NCBI GenBank assembly: GCA_036274495.1
Contig: DASUFP010000091.1
Coordinates: 1 to 20,162, forward strand
Source: DASUFP01 sp036274495
Lineage (GTDB): Bacteria; Bacteroidota; Bacteroidia; AKYH767-A; OLB10
DNA length: 20,162 nt
Direction: 5' to 3'
Shown one piece after another: positions 1-7,568 of the stretch. Under the pieces are notes generated by a model. The model searched no databases, was not told where the DNA came from, and saw nothing but the letters and a program-made list of their open reading frames with translations. Position 1 is the first letter of the stretch, and the number at the start of each line of letters is the position of its first letter. Made by a program: the position numbers and the translations under genes.

Positions 1-32
1 AGTAAAAGTCCAATGACTGAATTGCGGTCCAT
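1..32 (-). CDS. yidC: YidC membrane insertase, first 10 codons only (cut by window edge)
   Basis: Reading the minus strand from an ATG at 32 gives MDRNSVIGLL followed by a partial Leu codon, then the window ends. This is the characteristic N-terminus of Bacteroidota YidC, which inserts and folds inner-membrane proteins with or without SecYEG; the hydrophobic start of the first transmembrane segment is already visible. It lies 65 bases downstream of the pyrG stop on the same strand, and pyrG followed by yidC is a common order in this phylum. A promoter match (TATCTTTG) lies just upstream, so it can probably be transcribed separately from pyrG. The call rests on only ten residues plus context. 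Confidence 0.72.
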   Translation of the reverse strand, partial: MDRNSVIGLL

Positions 33-51
33 TATAAAGTTGAGTGAGGCG

Positions 52-59
52 CAAAGATA
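52..59 (-). promoter_or_regulatory. Bacteroidota -7 element for yidC
   Basis: Read on the minus strand this is TATCTTTG, a perfect match to the Bacteroidota -7 consensus TAnnTTTG. It lies 19 bases upstream of the yidC ATG, leaving a short leader. No clear TTG -33 element is present at the expected distance, so the match rests on the -7 box and position. Confidence 0.5.
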
Positions 60-97
60 GCCATGCAGGCCGAATTAGCGCATTTAATAATAATCAC

Positions 98-1729
98 TTA
101 TCTCGAAAATTCGAGTGCTGCCTTGACAAACCGGACGAAAAGCGGATGCGGATTTTCGACCGTACTCTTGTATTCGGGGTGAAACTGAACGCCAATAAAC
201 CAGGGATGATTTTTAAGCTCTACAATTTCGACCAGGTTACTATCGGGATTTATGCCTGACGGTGTCATCCCGGCATCTTCGAATTTTTTGAGGTATTTGT
301 TATTGAATTCATACCGGTGGCGGTGTCGTTCCGTAATTCTGGATTTTCCATATACCTGGTAGGTTCTTGTGTTTTTTGTAATCACACAGGGGTATTCGCC
401 CAGCCGCATGGTGCCGCCTTTTTTAGTTACAGATTTCTGTTCTTTCATAATATCTATAACCGGATGCTTGGTCTCCGGATTCATCTCGGTGGAGTGGGCA
501 TCTTCCATTCCCAGTACATTTCTGCTGAACTCAATCACTGCACATTGCATGCCCAGGCAAATTCCCAGGAATGGAATTTTATTTTCACGGGCAAATTGAA
601 TGGCACTTATTTTTCCTTCGATACCTCTGTCGCCAAAACCGGGAGCCACCAAAATACCCTGCAGGCTGCCTAATTTTTCAGCTACATTTTTGTCGTCAAT
701 CTTTTCTGAATGTATCCAGTCAACCACCACCCGCGACTCATTTGCAACGCCGGCGTGTATCAATGCCTCAGCAATTGATTTGTAAGCATCTTTTAATTCT
801 ATATACTTTCCAATCAGCCCGATTCTAACTTCTGATGTAGGGTGTTTGAGCTTTCCCAGGAAATTCTTCCAGCTCTCCATATCAGGTTCGCCTCTTACAG
901 GCAATTTGAGTTTGGCAAGCACTACTTTGTCGAGTTGCTCTTTGAGCATCAGCAGTGGCACATCATAAATGGTTGATGCATCTATCGATTCAATGACTGC
1001 GTTTACGTTGACATTGCAGAAGAGGGCAATTTTACGTCGCAGCTCCATATTAATAGCCTTTTCGGTTCTGCAAACCAGAATGTCAGGCTGTACACCGTAT
1101 TCGAGCAATGTTTTTACGGAGTGCTGGGTGGGCTTGGTTTTAAGTTCACCCGTTACGTTGAGGTAGGGGAGTAATGTTAAATGTATAACAGCACAACTCG
1201 ATCCCATTTCCCAAATCAGCTGCCGCACGGCTTCAATAAAGGGCAGTGATTCAATGTCGCCGACAGTTCCTCCGATTTCAGTAATTACTATTTCAAATTT
1301 CCCGGTCTCTCCCAGTAATTTGATACGGTGCTTGATTTCATCAGTGATATGCGGAATTACCTGTACGGTTTTTCCGAGATAGGCCCCTTCGCGTTCTTTG
1401 TTGATGACCGTCTGATAAATCTTGCCGGTAGTAACATTGTTCGATTGTGAGGTAGGTACATTCAAAAACCGTTCATAATGGCCCAAATCGAGGTCCGTTT
1501 CCGCCCCATCATCCGTTACAAAGCATTCGCCGTGTTCATATGGATTTAATGTTCCTGGATCTACATTGATGTAGGGATCGAGTTTCTGAATGGTAACGGA
1601 ATAGCCCCTGGCCTGAAGTAATTTGGCCAGAGATGCCGATATAATACCCTTTCCGAGCGACGAAGAAACGCCGCCGGTGACGAAAATGTATTTAACAGGG
1701 GAGGTTTTATGCTCGGTGGTGACCATCAT
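98..1729 (-). CDS. pyrG: CTP synthase (glutamine-hydrolysing)
   Basis: CTP synthase makes CTP from UTP, ATP and glutamine-derived ammonia in the cytoplasm, the last step of pyrimidine nucleotide synthesis. The N-terminal amidoligase half opens with YIFVTGGVSSSLGKG, the ATP-binding P-loop, followed by conserved PYINVDPGT and HGECFVTDDGAETDLDLGHYE stretches. The C-terminal class I glutaminase half has the nucleophile Cys in GICLGMQ (about residue 391 from the start used here) and the His/Glu of FHPEY (about 517 and 519). Full length, about 543 aa, is normal for the family. The longest frame begins at a TTG (1741) that overlaps a -7 promoter element, so I prefer the ATG at 1729 (or the adjacent ATG at 1726). 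yidC follows on the same strand. Confidence 0.97.
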   Translation of the reverse strand: MMVTTEHKTSPVKYIFVTGGVSSSLGKGIISASLAKLLQARGYSVTIQKLDPYINVDPGTLNPYEHGECFVTDDGAETDLDLGHYERFLNVPTSQSNNVTTGKIYQTVINKEREGAYLGKTVQVIPHITDEIKHRIKLLGETGKFEIVITEIGGTVGDIESLPFIEAVRQLIWEMGSSCAVIHLTLLPYLNVTGELKTKPTQHSVKTLLEYGVQPDILVCRTEKAINMELRRKIALFCNVNVNAVIESIDASTIYDVPLLMLKEQLDKVVLAKLKLPVRGEPDMESWKNFLGKLKHPTSEVRIGLIGKYIELKDAYKSIAEALIHAGVANESRVVVDWIHSEKIDDKNVAEKLGSLQGILVAPGFGDRGIEGKISAIQFARENKIPFLGICLGMQCAVIEFSRNVLGMEDAHSTEMNPETKHPVIDIMKEQKSVTKKGGTMRLGEYPCVITKNTRTYQVYGKSRITERHRHRYEFNNKYLKKFEDAGMTPSGINPDSNLVEIVELKNHPWFIGVQFHPEYKSTVENPHPLFVRFVKAALEFSR

Positions 1730-1738
1730 ACCGGGATG

Positions 1739-1746
1739 CAAAGTTA
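1739..1746 (-). promoter_or_regulatory. Probable pyrG -7 promoter element
   Basis: The minus-strand sequence TAACTTTG matches TAnnTTTG. Transcription would begin about 6 bases further on, only a few bases before the pyrG ATG, giving an almost leaderless mRNA. There is no clear TTG at -33. A 17-bp palindrome lies directly upstream (1752-1768). Confidence 0.42.
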
Positions 1747-1751
1747 GGGTA

Positions 1752-1768
1752 TTCGGTCAATGACCGAA
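1752..1768. promoter_or_regulatory. 17-bp perfect inverted repeat upstream of pyrG (possible operator)
   Basis: The arms TTCGGTCA and TGACCGAA are exact reverse complements around one central A. The site lies between the proposed -33 and -7 positions of the pyrG promoter, where a repressor dimer would block polymerase. The sequence shows symmetry and position only; no known regulator is recognised. Confidence 0.35.
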
Positions 1769-1963
1769 GAATTATTTTTTATTCGGGTGTAATTATTTTG
1801 ATTAAACCAATATTGATTTATAAGTTATTGGAAGTCAAAAATTTAATAGATAAATTAAAATACGCATCCGGACGAGCGGCTTTCTCCGCCCAAAGCAATC
1901 TTTATCAGATCCTGAATTATTTTTTGGCAGTCACCGATTACTTTTCTAAATTGCATAATAATG

Positions 1964-1986
1964 AAAAGCCGGTATTACCGGCTTTT
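1964..1986 (+). terminator. Hairpin with A-rich and T-rich arms, upstream of the 2016 gene
   Basis: AAAAGCCGGT and ACCGGCTTTT form a perfect 10-bp stem with a 3-nt ATT loop. The form is that of a bidirectional intrinsic terminator, but the T-run is only the 3' arm itself. It lies between divergent genes, so no known coding gene ends here. It could close a short transcript from the AT-rich stretch 1800-1960, or be an mRNA-leader structure of the gene at 2016, whose ATG is 29 bases downstream. Confidence 0.5.
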
Positions 1987-2015
1987 ATGATCTATTAACA
2001 GCTAACCTTATTCTC

Positions 2016-3497
2016 ATGAAAAGAATCTTACTCACCCTGGGCTTATTATCCTCCACATTGGTTCCGGCACTCTCTCAATGTATCCCCGACCTCAGCATCA
2101 CGGTACCGGGCATCTATCCTGATACCCTCACCAACTTACCTGAGGGAATTGCAGGTGTTTTTTACACTACCGAAATTCAGGTGCGTGTATTTACCGACAC
2201 CACCGTTGGACCTGTTACCGTAAACGTGGTGGATATCACCGTTGACAGTGTAGCGGGACTTCCTCCCGGCATCAATTATGTTTGCAACCCGCTATCGGGT
2301 GCCTTTCCCGGCGGCGGTAACGGATGTATTTCCTTGTCGGGAACATGTGCCGTACCAGGCACTTACGATTTAACGGTGTATGTTACGCTGAACGGACTTG
2401 TATTTGGAACATTTCCTGCCTCTTTTCAATCAGTGATTACCGGTTATGTCATCGATCTGGCGGCATTACCTCCTCCGGGAGCTGCTTTTACACAGGATCA
2501 AACCTCTTTGTGTGAGGATGGTGTAGTGCAGTTTACCGATATGAGCACCAACTCACCTACATCGTGGGAGTGGATATTGCCCGGCGGTGTTCCGTCGTCA
2601 ACAACCGTTCAGAGTCCGCTGGTGCAATACAATACCCCGGGTGTGTATGATGTTACCCTTATTGCCACCAATGCGTTTGGAACAGATACACTGACACAAT
2701 CGGCGCTTATCAACGTAATCGCAAAACCTTTTGCCCAGGTTACCCCGGGTATCGGACATACGATCGGATTCTGTCCCAATGATTCAATTCATCTCTATGC
2801 CAACCAGGGAGTCAATCTCTCATACGAATGGTATTTTTATGGGAACCTGGTTAGCACAGCACAAAATTTCTGGGCAACAAAGGCAGGAACCTATAAGGTT
2901 AAAGTTACCGATAACACCACAGGTTGCACCAAGCGTTCAGGTCTTCGTTATGTTGAAGCCTATCCGCGGCCCTTTGTCTTTGTATTTCCGCCTGCTGCAA
3001 ATACCATTTGTTTAGGTGACAGTATGCTGCTCGAAACCGTAAACACTGCCGGCTATCAATACCAGTGGTACAGGGGCCCGAATGCGGTGAACGGTGCCAC
3101 ATCATACCAGTTTTACGCAACTAAATCGGGTTATTACAGAGTGGAACTTACCAATACATTCGGGTGCAAAAAGAAATCCGGGAAATTTGACAATCCAATA
3201 ACAGTCAACTGCCGGATAGGACAGGAACAGGCAATTACCAGCGGAGCTGTTTCGGTGTATCCGAATCCGACTGCCGGAGATGTACATATAGATATTGATA
3301 ATCCAACTGCAGGAACGGTAATTGTTGCCGTATACGATTTAACAGGAAAACTGGTAGAACAGTTAGCTCCGGTTGAACTGGAAGCAGGATCACATTCACT
3401 TACGTTTGATGCTTCAGGATTTGAATCGGGCATCTATTTCATGAAAGTAACAGCGGAAGGCTGGGAGAGAACCAGCAAGCTTATCGTAGAAAAATAA
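2016..3497 (+). CDS. Secreted PKD/Ig-like protein with T9SS sorting domain
   Basis: A 493-aa exported protein of unknown specific function. An N-terminal signal peptide (MKRILLTLGLLSS..., cleavage near the ALSQC) is followed by a beta-rich Ig-like region to about residue 150. Next comes a PKD domain at about 156-237, recognisable by the VQFTDMSTNSPTSWEW and PGVYDVTLIATNAFG stretches. Two similar Cys-containing Ig-like repeats follow, at about 238-318 and 319-399 (each with a CxxDS start, a YxWY core and a G-Y-K/R-V strand). The T9SS type A sorting domain occupies about 411-493 and starts with VSVYPNPTAGDV. This architecture is typical of T9SS cargo exported across the outer membrane and often anchored on the cell surface. 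It is monocistronic, ending in a strong terminator. Confidence 0.9.
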   Translation: MKRILLTLGLLSSTLVPALSQCIPDLSITVPGIYPDTLTNLPEGIAGVFYTTEIQVRVFTDTTVGPVTVNVVDITVDSVAGLPPGINYVCNPLSGAFPGGGNGCISLSGTCAVPGTYDLTVYVTLNGLVFGTFPASFQSVITGYVIDLAALPPPGAAFTQDQTSLCEDGVVQFTDMSTNSPTSWEWILPGGVPSSTTVQSPLVQYNTPGVYDVTLIATNAFGTDTLTQSALINVIAKPFAQVTPGIGHTIGFCPNDSIHLYANQGVNLSYEWYFYGNLVSTAQNFWATKAGTYKVKVTDNTTGCTKRSGLRYVEAYPRPFVFVFPPAANTICLGDSMLLETVNTAGYQYQWYRGPNAVNGATSYQFYATKSGYYRVELTNTFGCKKKSGKFDNPITVNCRIGQEQAITSGAVSVYPNPTAGDVHIDIDNPTAGTVIVAVYDLTGKLVEQLAPVELEAGSHSLTFDASGFESGIYFMKVTAEGWERTSKLIVEK

Positions 3498-3508
3498 AAA
3501 GTTCTGAC

Positions 3509-3542
3509 AAAAAAAAGGCGCTGTTATCAGCGCCTTTTTTTT
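3509..3542. terminator. Strong bidirectional intrinsic terminator
   Basis: GGCGCTG and CAGCGCC pair over a TTAT loop, flanked by a run of eight A on the left and eight T on the right. It therefore works for the plus-strand gene ending at 3497 and for the minus-strand yebC-type gene ending at 3556. Confidence 0.92.
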
Positions 3543-3555
3543 GTTATTAAACGAG

Positions 3556-4263
3556 TCAGGCCATATTGTGGTACACCGCCTGTACATCGTCATCTTCTTC
3601 AAATTTCTCTATCAGGTTTTCAACTTCTTTTGTCTGCTCCTCATTCAGGGCAACAGTGTTGAGTGGTATTCGCTGCAGTTCGGAGCTGATCACTTCCATA
3701 CCTTTTTCCTCGAGTGCTTTTGACATTGCCCCATAATTCAGGAAACTGCAATAAACAAAAATATCACCCTCATCTTCAAAAACTTCTTCGGCTCCGTAGT
3801 CAATAAGCTCCAGCTCCAGTTCTTCGAGGTCAATATCTTTTTTTGCAATTTTAAAAATCCCTTTTCGCTCGAAAAGAAAATCAAGTGCGCCGGTTTTGCC
3901 AAGCGAACCGTTTGCACGCGAAAAATACATCCTTATGTTAGCAACTGTTCTTGTTGGATTATCGGTAGCACACTCCACTACTATCGCTATTCCGTGAGGA
4001 GCATAACCCTCATAAAGAGCCTCATCGTAGTTTTCGGTATCTTTTGAAACGGCCCTCTTAATAGCTGCCTCAACCCGGTCCTTGGGCATATTGAGTCCTT
4101 TGGCATTTTGCATGGCAGTACGGAGCCTGGGGTTCCCGTCAGGGTCAGGGCCGCCTTGTTTTACGGCAATTGCAATTTCCTTCCCAATGCGCGTGAACTG
4201 TTTTGCCATTTTTGAATACCTGGCAAACATTTTATGTTTTCTTTTTTCAAATACCCTTCCCAT
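3556..4263 (-). CDS. YebC/PmpR family (TACO1-like) regulatory protein
   Basis: This 235-aa cytoplasmic protein belongs to the YebC/PmpR family, which is best known as DNA-binding transcription regulators and, in more recent work, as ribosome-associated factors that help translation of proline-rich stretches (mitochondrial TACO1 is the homologue). Visible family signatures are the N-terminal RVFEKRKHKMFARYSKMAKQ, a GGPDPDGNPRLR segment, PKDRVEAAIKRA, and the central EGYAPHGIAIVVECATDNPT with RMYFSRANGSLG. Length matches the family. The start ATG is 26 bases downstream of a TATTTTTG -7 element. It is a single gene with a shared terminator downstream. Which cellular role applies here cannot be told from sequence. 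Confidence 0.93.
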   Translation of the reverse strand: MGRVFEKRKHKMFARYSKMAKQFTRIGKEIAIAVKQGGPDPDGNPRLRTAMQNAKGLNMPKDRVEAAIKRAVSKDTENYDEALYEGYAPHGIAIVVECATDNPTRTVANIRMYFSRANGSLGKTGALDFLFERKGIFKIAKKDIDLEELELELIDYGAEEVFEDEGDIFVYCSFLNYGAMSKALEEKGMEVISSELQRIPLNTVALNEEQTKEVENLIEKFEEDDDVQAVYHNMA

Positions 4264-4289
4264 ATGTTGGATTTTAATGATTCAATCTG

Positions 4290-4297
4290 CAAAAATA
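4290..4297 (-). promoter_or_regulatory. -7 promoter element of the yebC-type gene
   Basis: The minus strand reads TATTTTTG, a full match to TAnnTTTG, 26 bases before the ATG. There is no exact TTG at -33 (the nearest is TTC). Confidence 0.5.
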
Positions 4298-4449
4298 AGC
4301 ATGTTTTGTCAGGGAACATCTCTCTGAACATGAATTTTTATTTCATGCTGAAATTGAAGCTGAACGCGAAACATGCCACTCTGTTCAACCGAATAATTAA
4401 CTGCGAAGTACGGCTGTTTGATGTCAGCAGAAATAGCCGCTGTGCAGTT

Positions 4450-4806
4450 ACCGAAAGGTGCAAAACAGTCAGTTACTTTGTTGCTTCAGACACAAAAGTA
4501 AGTCCTGCCTCCGGCGACATATATACCAAAAAAGTTATGGTGTTCACCGATCGCGCCACCTTCACTGACGGATCGTTTACTTCGTTTTCAGCAAAACAAA
4601 TTCACGGTTTGGTGTTGGTTGGCGATACTGCCGGCTGGGGTTTGGTACTTCCTAATGAATGATCCTGCCGTTTTGCCGTTTCGAGTGCTCTCGAACTCAA
4701 AGGGAACAACTGGGATAGAGTGCCTCCGGATATTTATGTTGTGCGGAACCGGAAGGATGTCGATAATGGAACTGATACCGCAATTGAAAGCGCGATTCCG
4801 GAGTAA
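4450..4806 (+). pseudogene. Decayed C-terminal remnant of an S41-family (tail-specific type) peptidase
   Basis: One reading frame carries clear S41 peptidase C-terminal signatures broken by a stop. Before the stop: IYTKKVMVFTDRATFTDGSF, the strand-plus-helix where family members have TDRATYSAGSF-like sequence with the catalytic Ser, then LVLVGDTAGWGLVLPNE. A TGA follows at 4660-4662. The same frame then continues SCRFAVSSALELKGNNW, VPPDIYV, and DVDNGTDTAIESAIPE with a TAA at 4804. TGG to TGA would restore the Trp that the family has after LPN. The position of the usual catalytic Ser reads Thr, and the N-terminal PDZ and core half is missing because the yebC-type gene's promoter and coding region lie immediately upstream. 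I judge it a non-functional relic; its left border is uncertain. Confidence 0.75.
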
Positions 4807-4840
4807 CAGTAACCGGCAGGTAGGCAACACCTTATTGGGA

Positions 4841-7087
4841 TCAGCGGGCAGTTGCTGTTTTAACAAACCGGTGAACGGTTCTGTTAGGTGAGGATACCAG
4901 CAGGTAGTAGCCCTCTGCCAGCCCTGAAATATCCACACTGATTTCGTGACCGCCTGCCAGCGAACAGGATTTGTGTGTTCTGCTTAAAAGTTTTCTTCCT
5001 TCAAGATCATAAACGCTCAGTTCAACAGGCTCATCCCGGTCATGTGAAAGGTGTATGTTGAGGGCCGAAGCGGCAGGATTTGCTACAAATTGTATTGGGT
5101 CTTCCATCGGGTCGTTAACTCCGGCAAAAAGAAAACAGACGGTATCCGACATAACTGCGCATCCCGGATAACCGGGAAACCAGGCTTCTTTCGAATAACA
5201 TCCGGTAGATGTCACCGTGTAGCTTAAACCGGTTGCTCCCGGAATGGGGATTCCATAGTTGTACCATTGTGCCTGGTGAACACTGTTGGGAGTGCTTAGC
5301 GTATATCCGTTTACCGTTAGCGGTGCATTTTGAAAGTATACGGTATACTGCGGTTGAATAAGCACGATATTGCTTTGTGAATTGCATCCCGCCGCATTGG
5401 AATAGGTGACGTAAAACTGCGAACCGTAGGCCGGGTCGGGAATGTGGGAATATGTTGTGTCGTGACTGCCTGTATTGAACCAGCCGGTGGTAATATGATA
5501 AACATACCAGTAGTAAATGCCCGGGTTATAATTGGTAATGTAAAGTGTAACCACATCTCCCTGGCAGGTGTATCCCAGTGTGTCGTCGTAGGTAATTACC
5601 GGGGGATCTGAAGGATAAACGAGGACATAAATAGGAGTGCACTGGTTGTTCCATGTAACACCATTGGTATCGGTCATGGATAATGAGAGGGCGAAGGCCG
5701 AATCGGCAACAACTGAGATAGAAGCTGTAGTGGCTCCATTGCTCCATAACCAGGAGGTTCCTGCCGAATCCCCTTCAAATGTAAGTACTGTACCATGGCA
5801 TGCTCTTATGGTGTCGGTAACCTGCTGCGGATAACTTATAATAGGGTAGTTGAAGGTGTTGCCTTTGAGTACTGTAATTACCTGAGTATAGCTGTCCATT
5901 CCGCCGGGGCCAAAGGCCCGCTGTGTTACAGTATAAGTGCCCGAAGCGGCCATGGTAAAAGTAAAGTTGTGGCCGGTTGCTTCGTAAATACCGTCACCGT
6001 CAAAATCCCAGTCGGATGTATATGCATTGAGTGTTCCTGCATCGTTTACAGTGACCTCTCCGTTGTTACAGGGACTTGCTGAAATGGTAAAAAAGGCTTG
6101 CGGCTGGGGTTGGCCCGGATTGGTACCGCATCCGTTTGAGAGCAGCAGATTTGAGCGCAGATTTACAGTCGCCAGTTCCATACGCGTGGCTTGTCCCTGC
6201 GAAAAAGAGTTGGGGCACCAGGTGTAGTCCATGTAGTTCGGCAGGTCGTCAACATCTGAAACAAACGGATTAAATCCTGAGGTGTCCTGCATTTCGGTAC
6301 TGCATGAATTGCCCATACAAGGATTACCGACAGAAGAATTATCCGGAGGTGTATCACATACCTGATCACCGTCGATAAGACAGTTAAAATTGGTGCAGGC
6401 GCCTTCAAATGTGTGATACAATCCAAGGTAGTGGCCTGTTTCGTGAGCAAGCACGTAAGAGTTGTTGAGGTAAGGATATTCGGCTACCACACCATCCCAG
6501 GCCTGGCCCGCGCTGTTCGGGAAAGTGGAATAGCCGGCAACTGTACCCAGTATTGAATGAACAACCCAGATGTTATAATACAAATCAGGTGGCCAGCGGT
6601 CAAGGTTTTTTAACGCAATATCATTTGCCAAACTTCCGTCCAGATCGGTAAGTAAGGTAACAGTCCGGGTTATTCCGTTCGTCGGATTGCCGAACGGATC
6701 AACCGAAGCCAGACAAAATTGCACCATCACCGGGTGACCTGTGCTGTCGTAATAGGGTGCGCTGTTTTGAAAACGGAGATTCAGTTCTTCAACTGCATGC
6801 TGAATAATTGTATCGTCAACATTTTCGGGGCCGTTGTTGTGCATGATATGAAACACCACGGGGAGGGTGTAAACAGTTGCACCTGTGTTTCTGCTCTGCT
6901 GAGCGCCTGTAATGATATTGTAAATAGTCGCATCCGACCGATGCCTGTCTGCTGCAATCCCGGGGTGTGCCAAATCCCATTTCTCATTCATTTCAGTGGT
7001 AAAGCAGGGAAAGTTCTGCGCCGCTGAATCCGAGGCATCCATCAGCAAAATAAAAGTCAGCAGGAAAAGAAGTATCAGATAGCGCAT
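4841..7087 (-). CDS. Secreted M43 (pappalysin-like) zinc metalloprotease with PKD domain and T9SS tail
   Basis: A 748-aa exported protease. A signal peptide (MRYLILLFLLTFILL..., cleavage near SAAQ) precedes the catalytic domain. The zinc site HETGHYLGLYH at residues 215-225 is a perfect metzincin HExxHxxGxxH, and the Met-turn LPNYMDY (Met about 286) follows, with the Cys-rich DGDQVCDTPPDNS segment between them typical of M43 pappalysins. A PKD domain lies at about 315-405 (WDFDGDGIYEATGHNFTF, then SGTYTVTQRAFG). Ig-like modules with Cys follow to about 655, and the T9SS type A sorting domain ends the protein (about 660-748; FVANPAASALNIHLS, LSVYDLEGRKLL). It should act outside the cell or on its surface. 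The substrate is unknown. It is transcribed alone. Confidence 0.93.
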   Translation of the reverse strand: MRYLILLFLLTFILLMDASDSAAQNFPCFTTEMNEKWDLAHPGIAADRHRSDATIYNIITGAQQSRNTGATVYTLPVVFHIMHNNGPENVDDTIIQHAVEELNLRFQNSAPYYDSTGHPVMVQFCLASVDPFGNPTNGITRTVTLLTDLDGSLANDIALKNLDRWPPDLYYNIWVVHSILGTVAGYSTFPNSAGQAWDGVVAEYPYLNNSYVLAHETGHYLGLYHTFEGACTNFNCLIDGDQVCDTPPDNSSVGNPCMGNSCSTEMQDTSGFNPFVSDVDDLPNYMDYTWCPNSFSQGQATRMELATVNLRSNLLLSNGCGTNPGQPQPQAFFTISASPCNNGEVTVNDAGTLNAYTSDWDFDGDGIYEATGHNFTFTMAASGTYTVTQRAFGPGGMDSYTQVITVLKGNTFNYPIISYPQQVTDTIRACHGTVLTFEGDSAGTSWLWSNGATTASISVVADSAFALSLSMTDTNGVTWNNQCTPIYVLVYPSDPPVITYDDTLGYTCQGDVVTLYITNYNPGIYYWYVYHITTGWFNTGSHDTTYSHIPDPAYGSQFYVTYSNAAGCNSQSNIVLIQPQYTVYFQNAPLTVNGYTLSTPNSVHQAQWYNYGIPIPGATGLSYTVTSTGCYSKEAWFPGYPGCAVMSDTVCFLFAGVNDPMEDPIQFVANPAASALNIHLSHDRDEPVELSVYDLEGRKLLSRTHKSCSLAGGHEISVDISGLAEGYYLLVSSPNRTVHRFVKTATAR

Positions 7088-7256
7088 CTTTACACAAGTG
7101 GTTTACGTATGGATGAAAATAGTGAATGAAAGGTTGCAAAAGGGCGGATAAATAGCCGGACAGTAGAATATGTTTCGCAGTGCATTTCACATACTATTGA
7201 ATATCAGATAATTAAACCCAAAAGAGCGAATTTATTAAAAACTTGAAGGCTCCCGC

Positions 7257-7287
7257 TTGTCACTGTTAAACACTTTACTTACCTTTG
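7257..7287 (+). promoter_or_regulatory. rpsU promoter (TTG-N20-TACCTTTG)
   Basis: TTG at 7257-7259 and TACCTTTG at 7280-7287 are separated by 20 bases, matching the Bacteroidota -33/-7 consensus. The rpsU ATG lies 22 bases after the -7 box. It probably drives rpsU, xerC and hpf together. Confidence 0.75.
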
Positions 7288-7309
7288 CAATCCCTTAAAA
7301 ATAAAGTAC

Positions 7310-7510
7310 ATGATCATCGTTCCGATTAAAGAAAACGAGTCTATCGACAAAGCGCTGAAGAAATTCAAGAAGAAATTCGAGAAAACAGGTGTGGTGCGTC
7401 AACTGCGCAGCCGCCAGGCTTTCGAAAAACCTTCTATTACCCGTCGTACAGAGGTAAAGAAAGCGGTTTATCGTAATTCACTCAACCTGGGCGAAAACAC
7501 CAGCCTCTGA
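7310..7510 (+). CDS. rpsU: 30S ribosomal protein bS21
   Basis: bS21 is a small, basic late-assembly protein of the 30S subunit, located near the 3' end of 16S rRNA and involved in mRNA binding at initiation. The 66-aa product starts MIIVPIKENESIDKALKKFK and continues with the very basic KKFEKTGVVRQLRSRQAFEKPS region typical of the family. It lies behind a strong promoter and upstream of xerC and hpf, the conserved Bacteroidota order. The ATG has no Shine-Dalgarno but an A-rich leader (AAAATAAAGTAC), usual for this phylum. Confidence 0.96.
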   Translation: MIIVPIKENESIDKALKKFKKKFEKTGVVRQLRSRQAFEKPSITRRTEVKKAVYRNSLNLGENTSL

Positions 7511-7511
7511 T

Positions 7512-7532
7512 CCGGTTTTACCGCTTTTTTTC
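7512..7532 (+). terminator. Weak hairpin plus T7 after rpsU (possible attenuator)
   Basis: CGGT-TTT-ACCG is a 4-bp stem followed by C and seven T, right after the rpsU stop and before xerC. Such a weak signal could lower xerC-hpf expression relative to rpsU, but the stem is short. Confidence 0.35.
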
Positions 7533-7568
7533 TGAGATATTCAATATCTTTGAGGTAAACACTGCGAG

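Noticed and set aside
1798..1998. 66-codon plus-strand frame starting at TTG
   Set aside because: Its composition is AT-driven, it shows no family resemblance, it lacks a good start and it runs through a hairpin. It is kept only as a possible RNA region, not as a gene.
4588..4938. 116-codon minus-strand frame between the yebC-type and M43 genes
   Set aside because: It overlaps the end of the M43 gene and lies opposite the S41 remnant. The plus-strand frame has the recognisable motifs.
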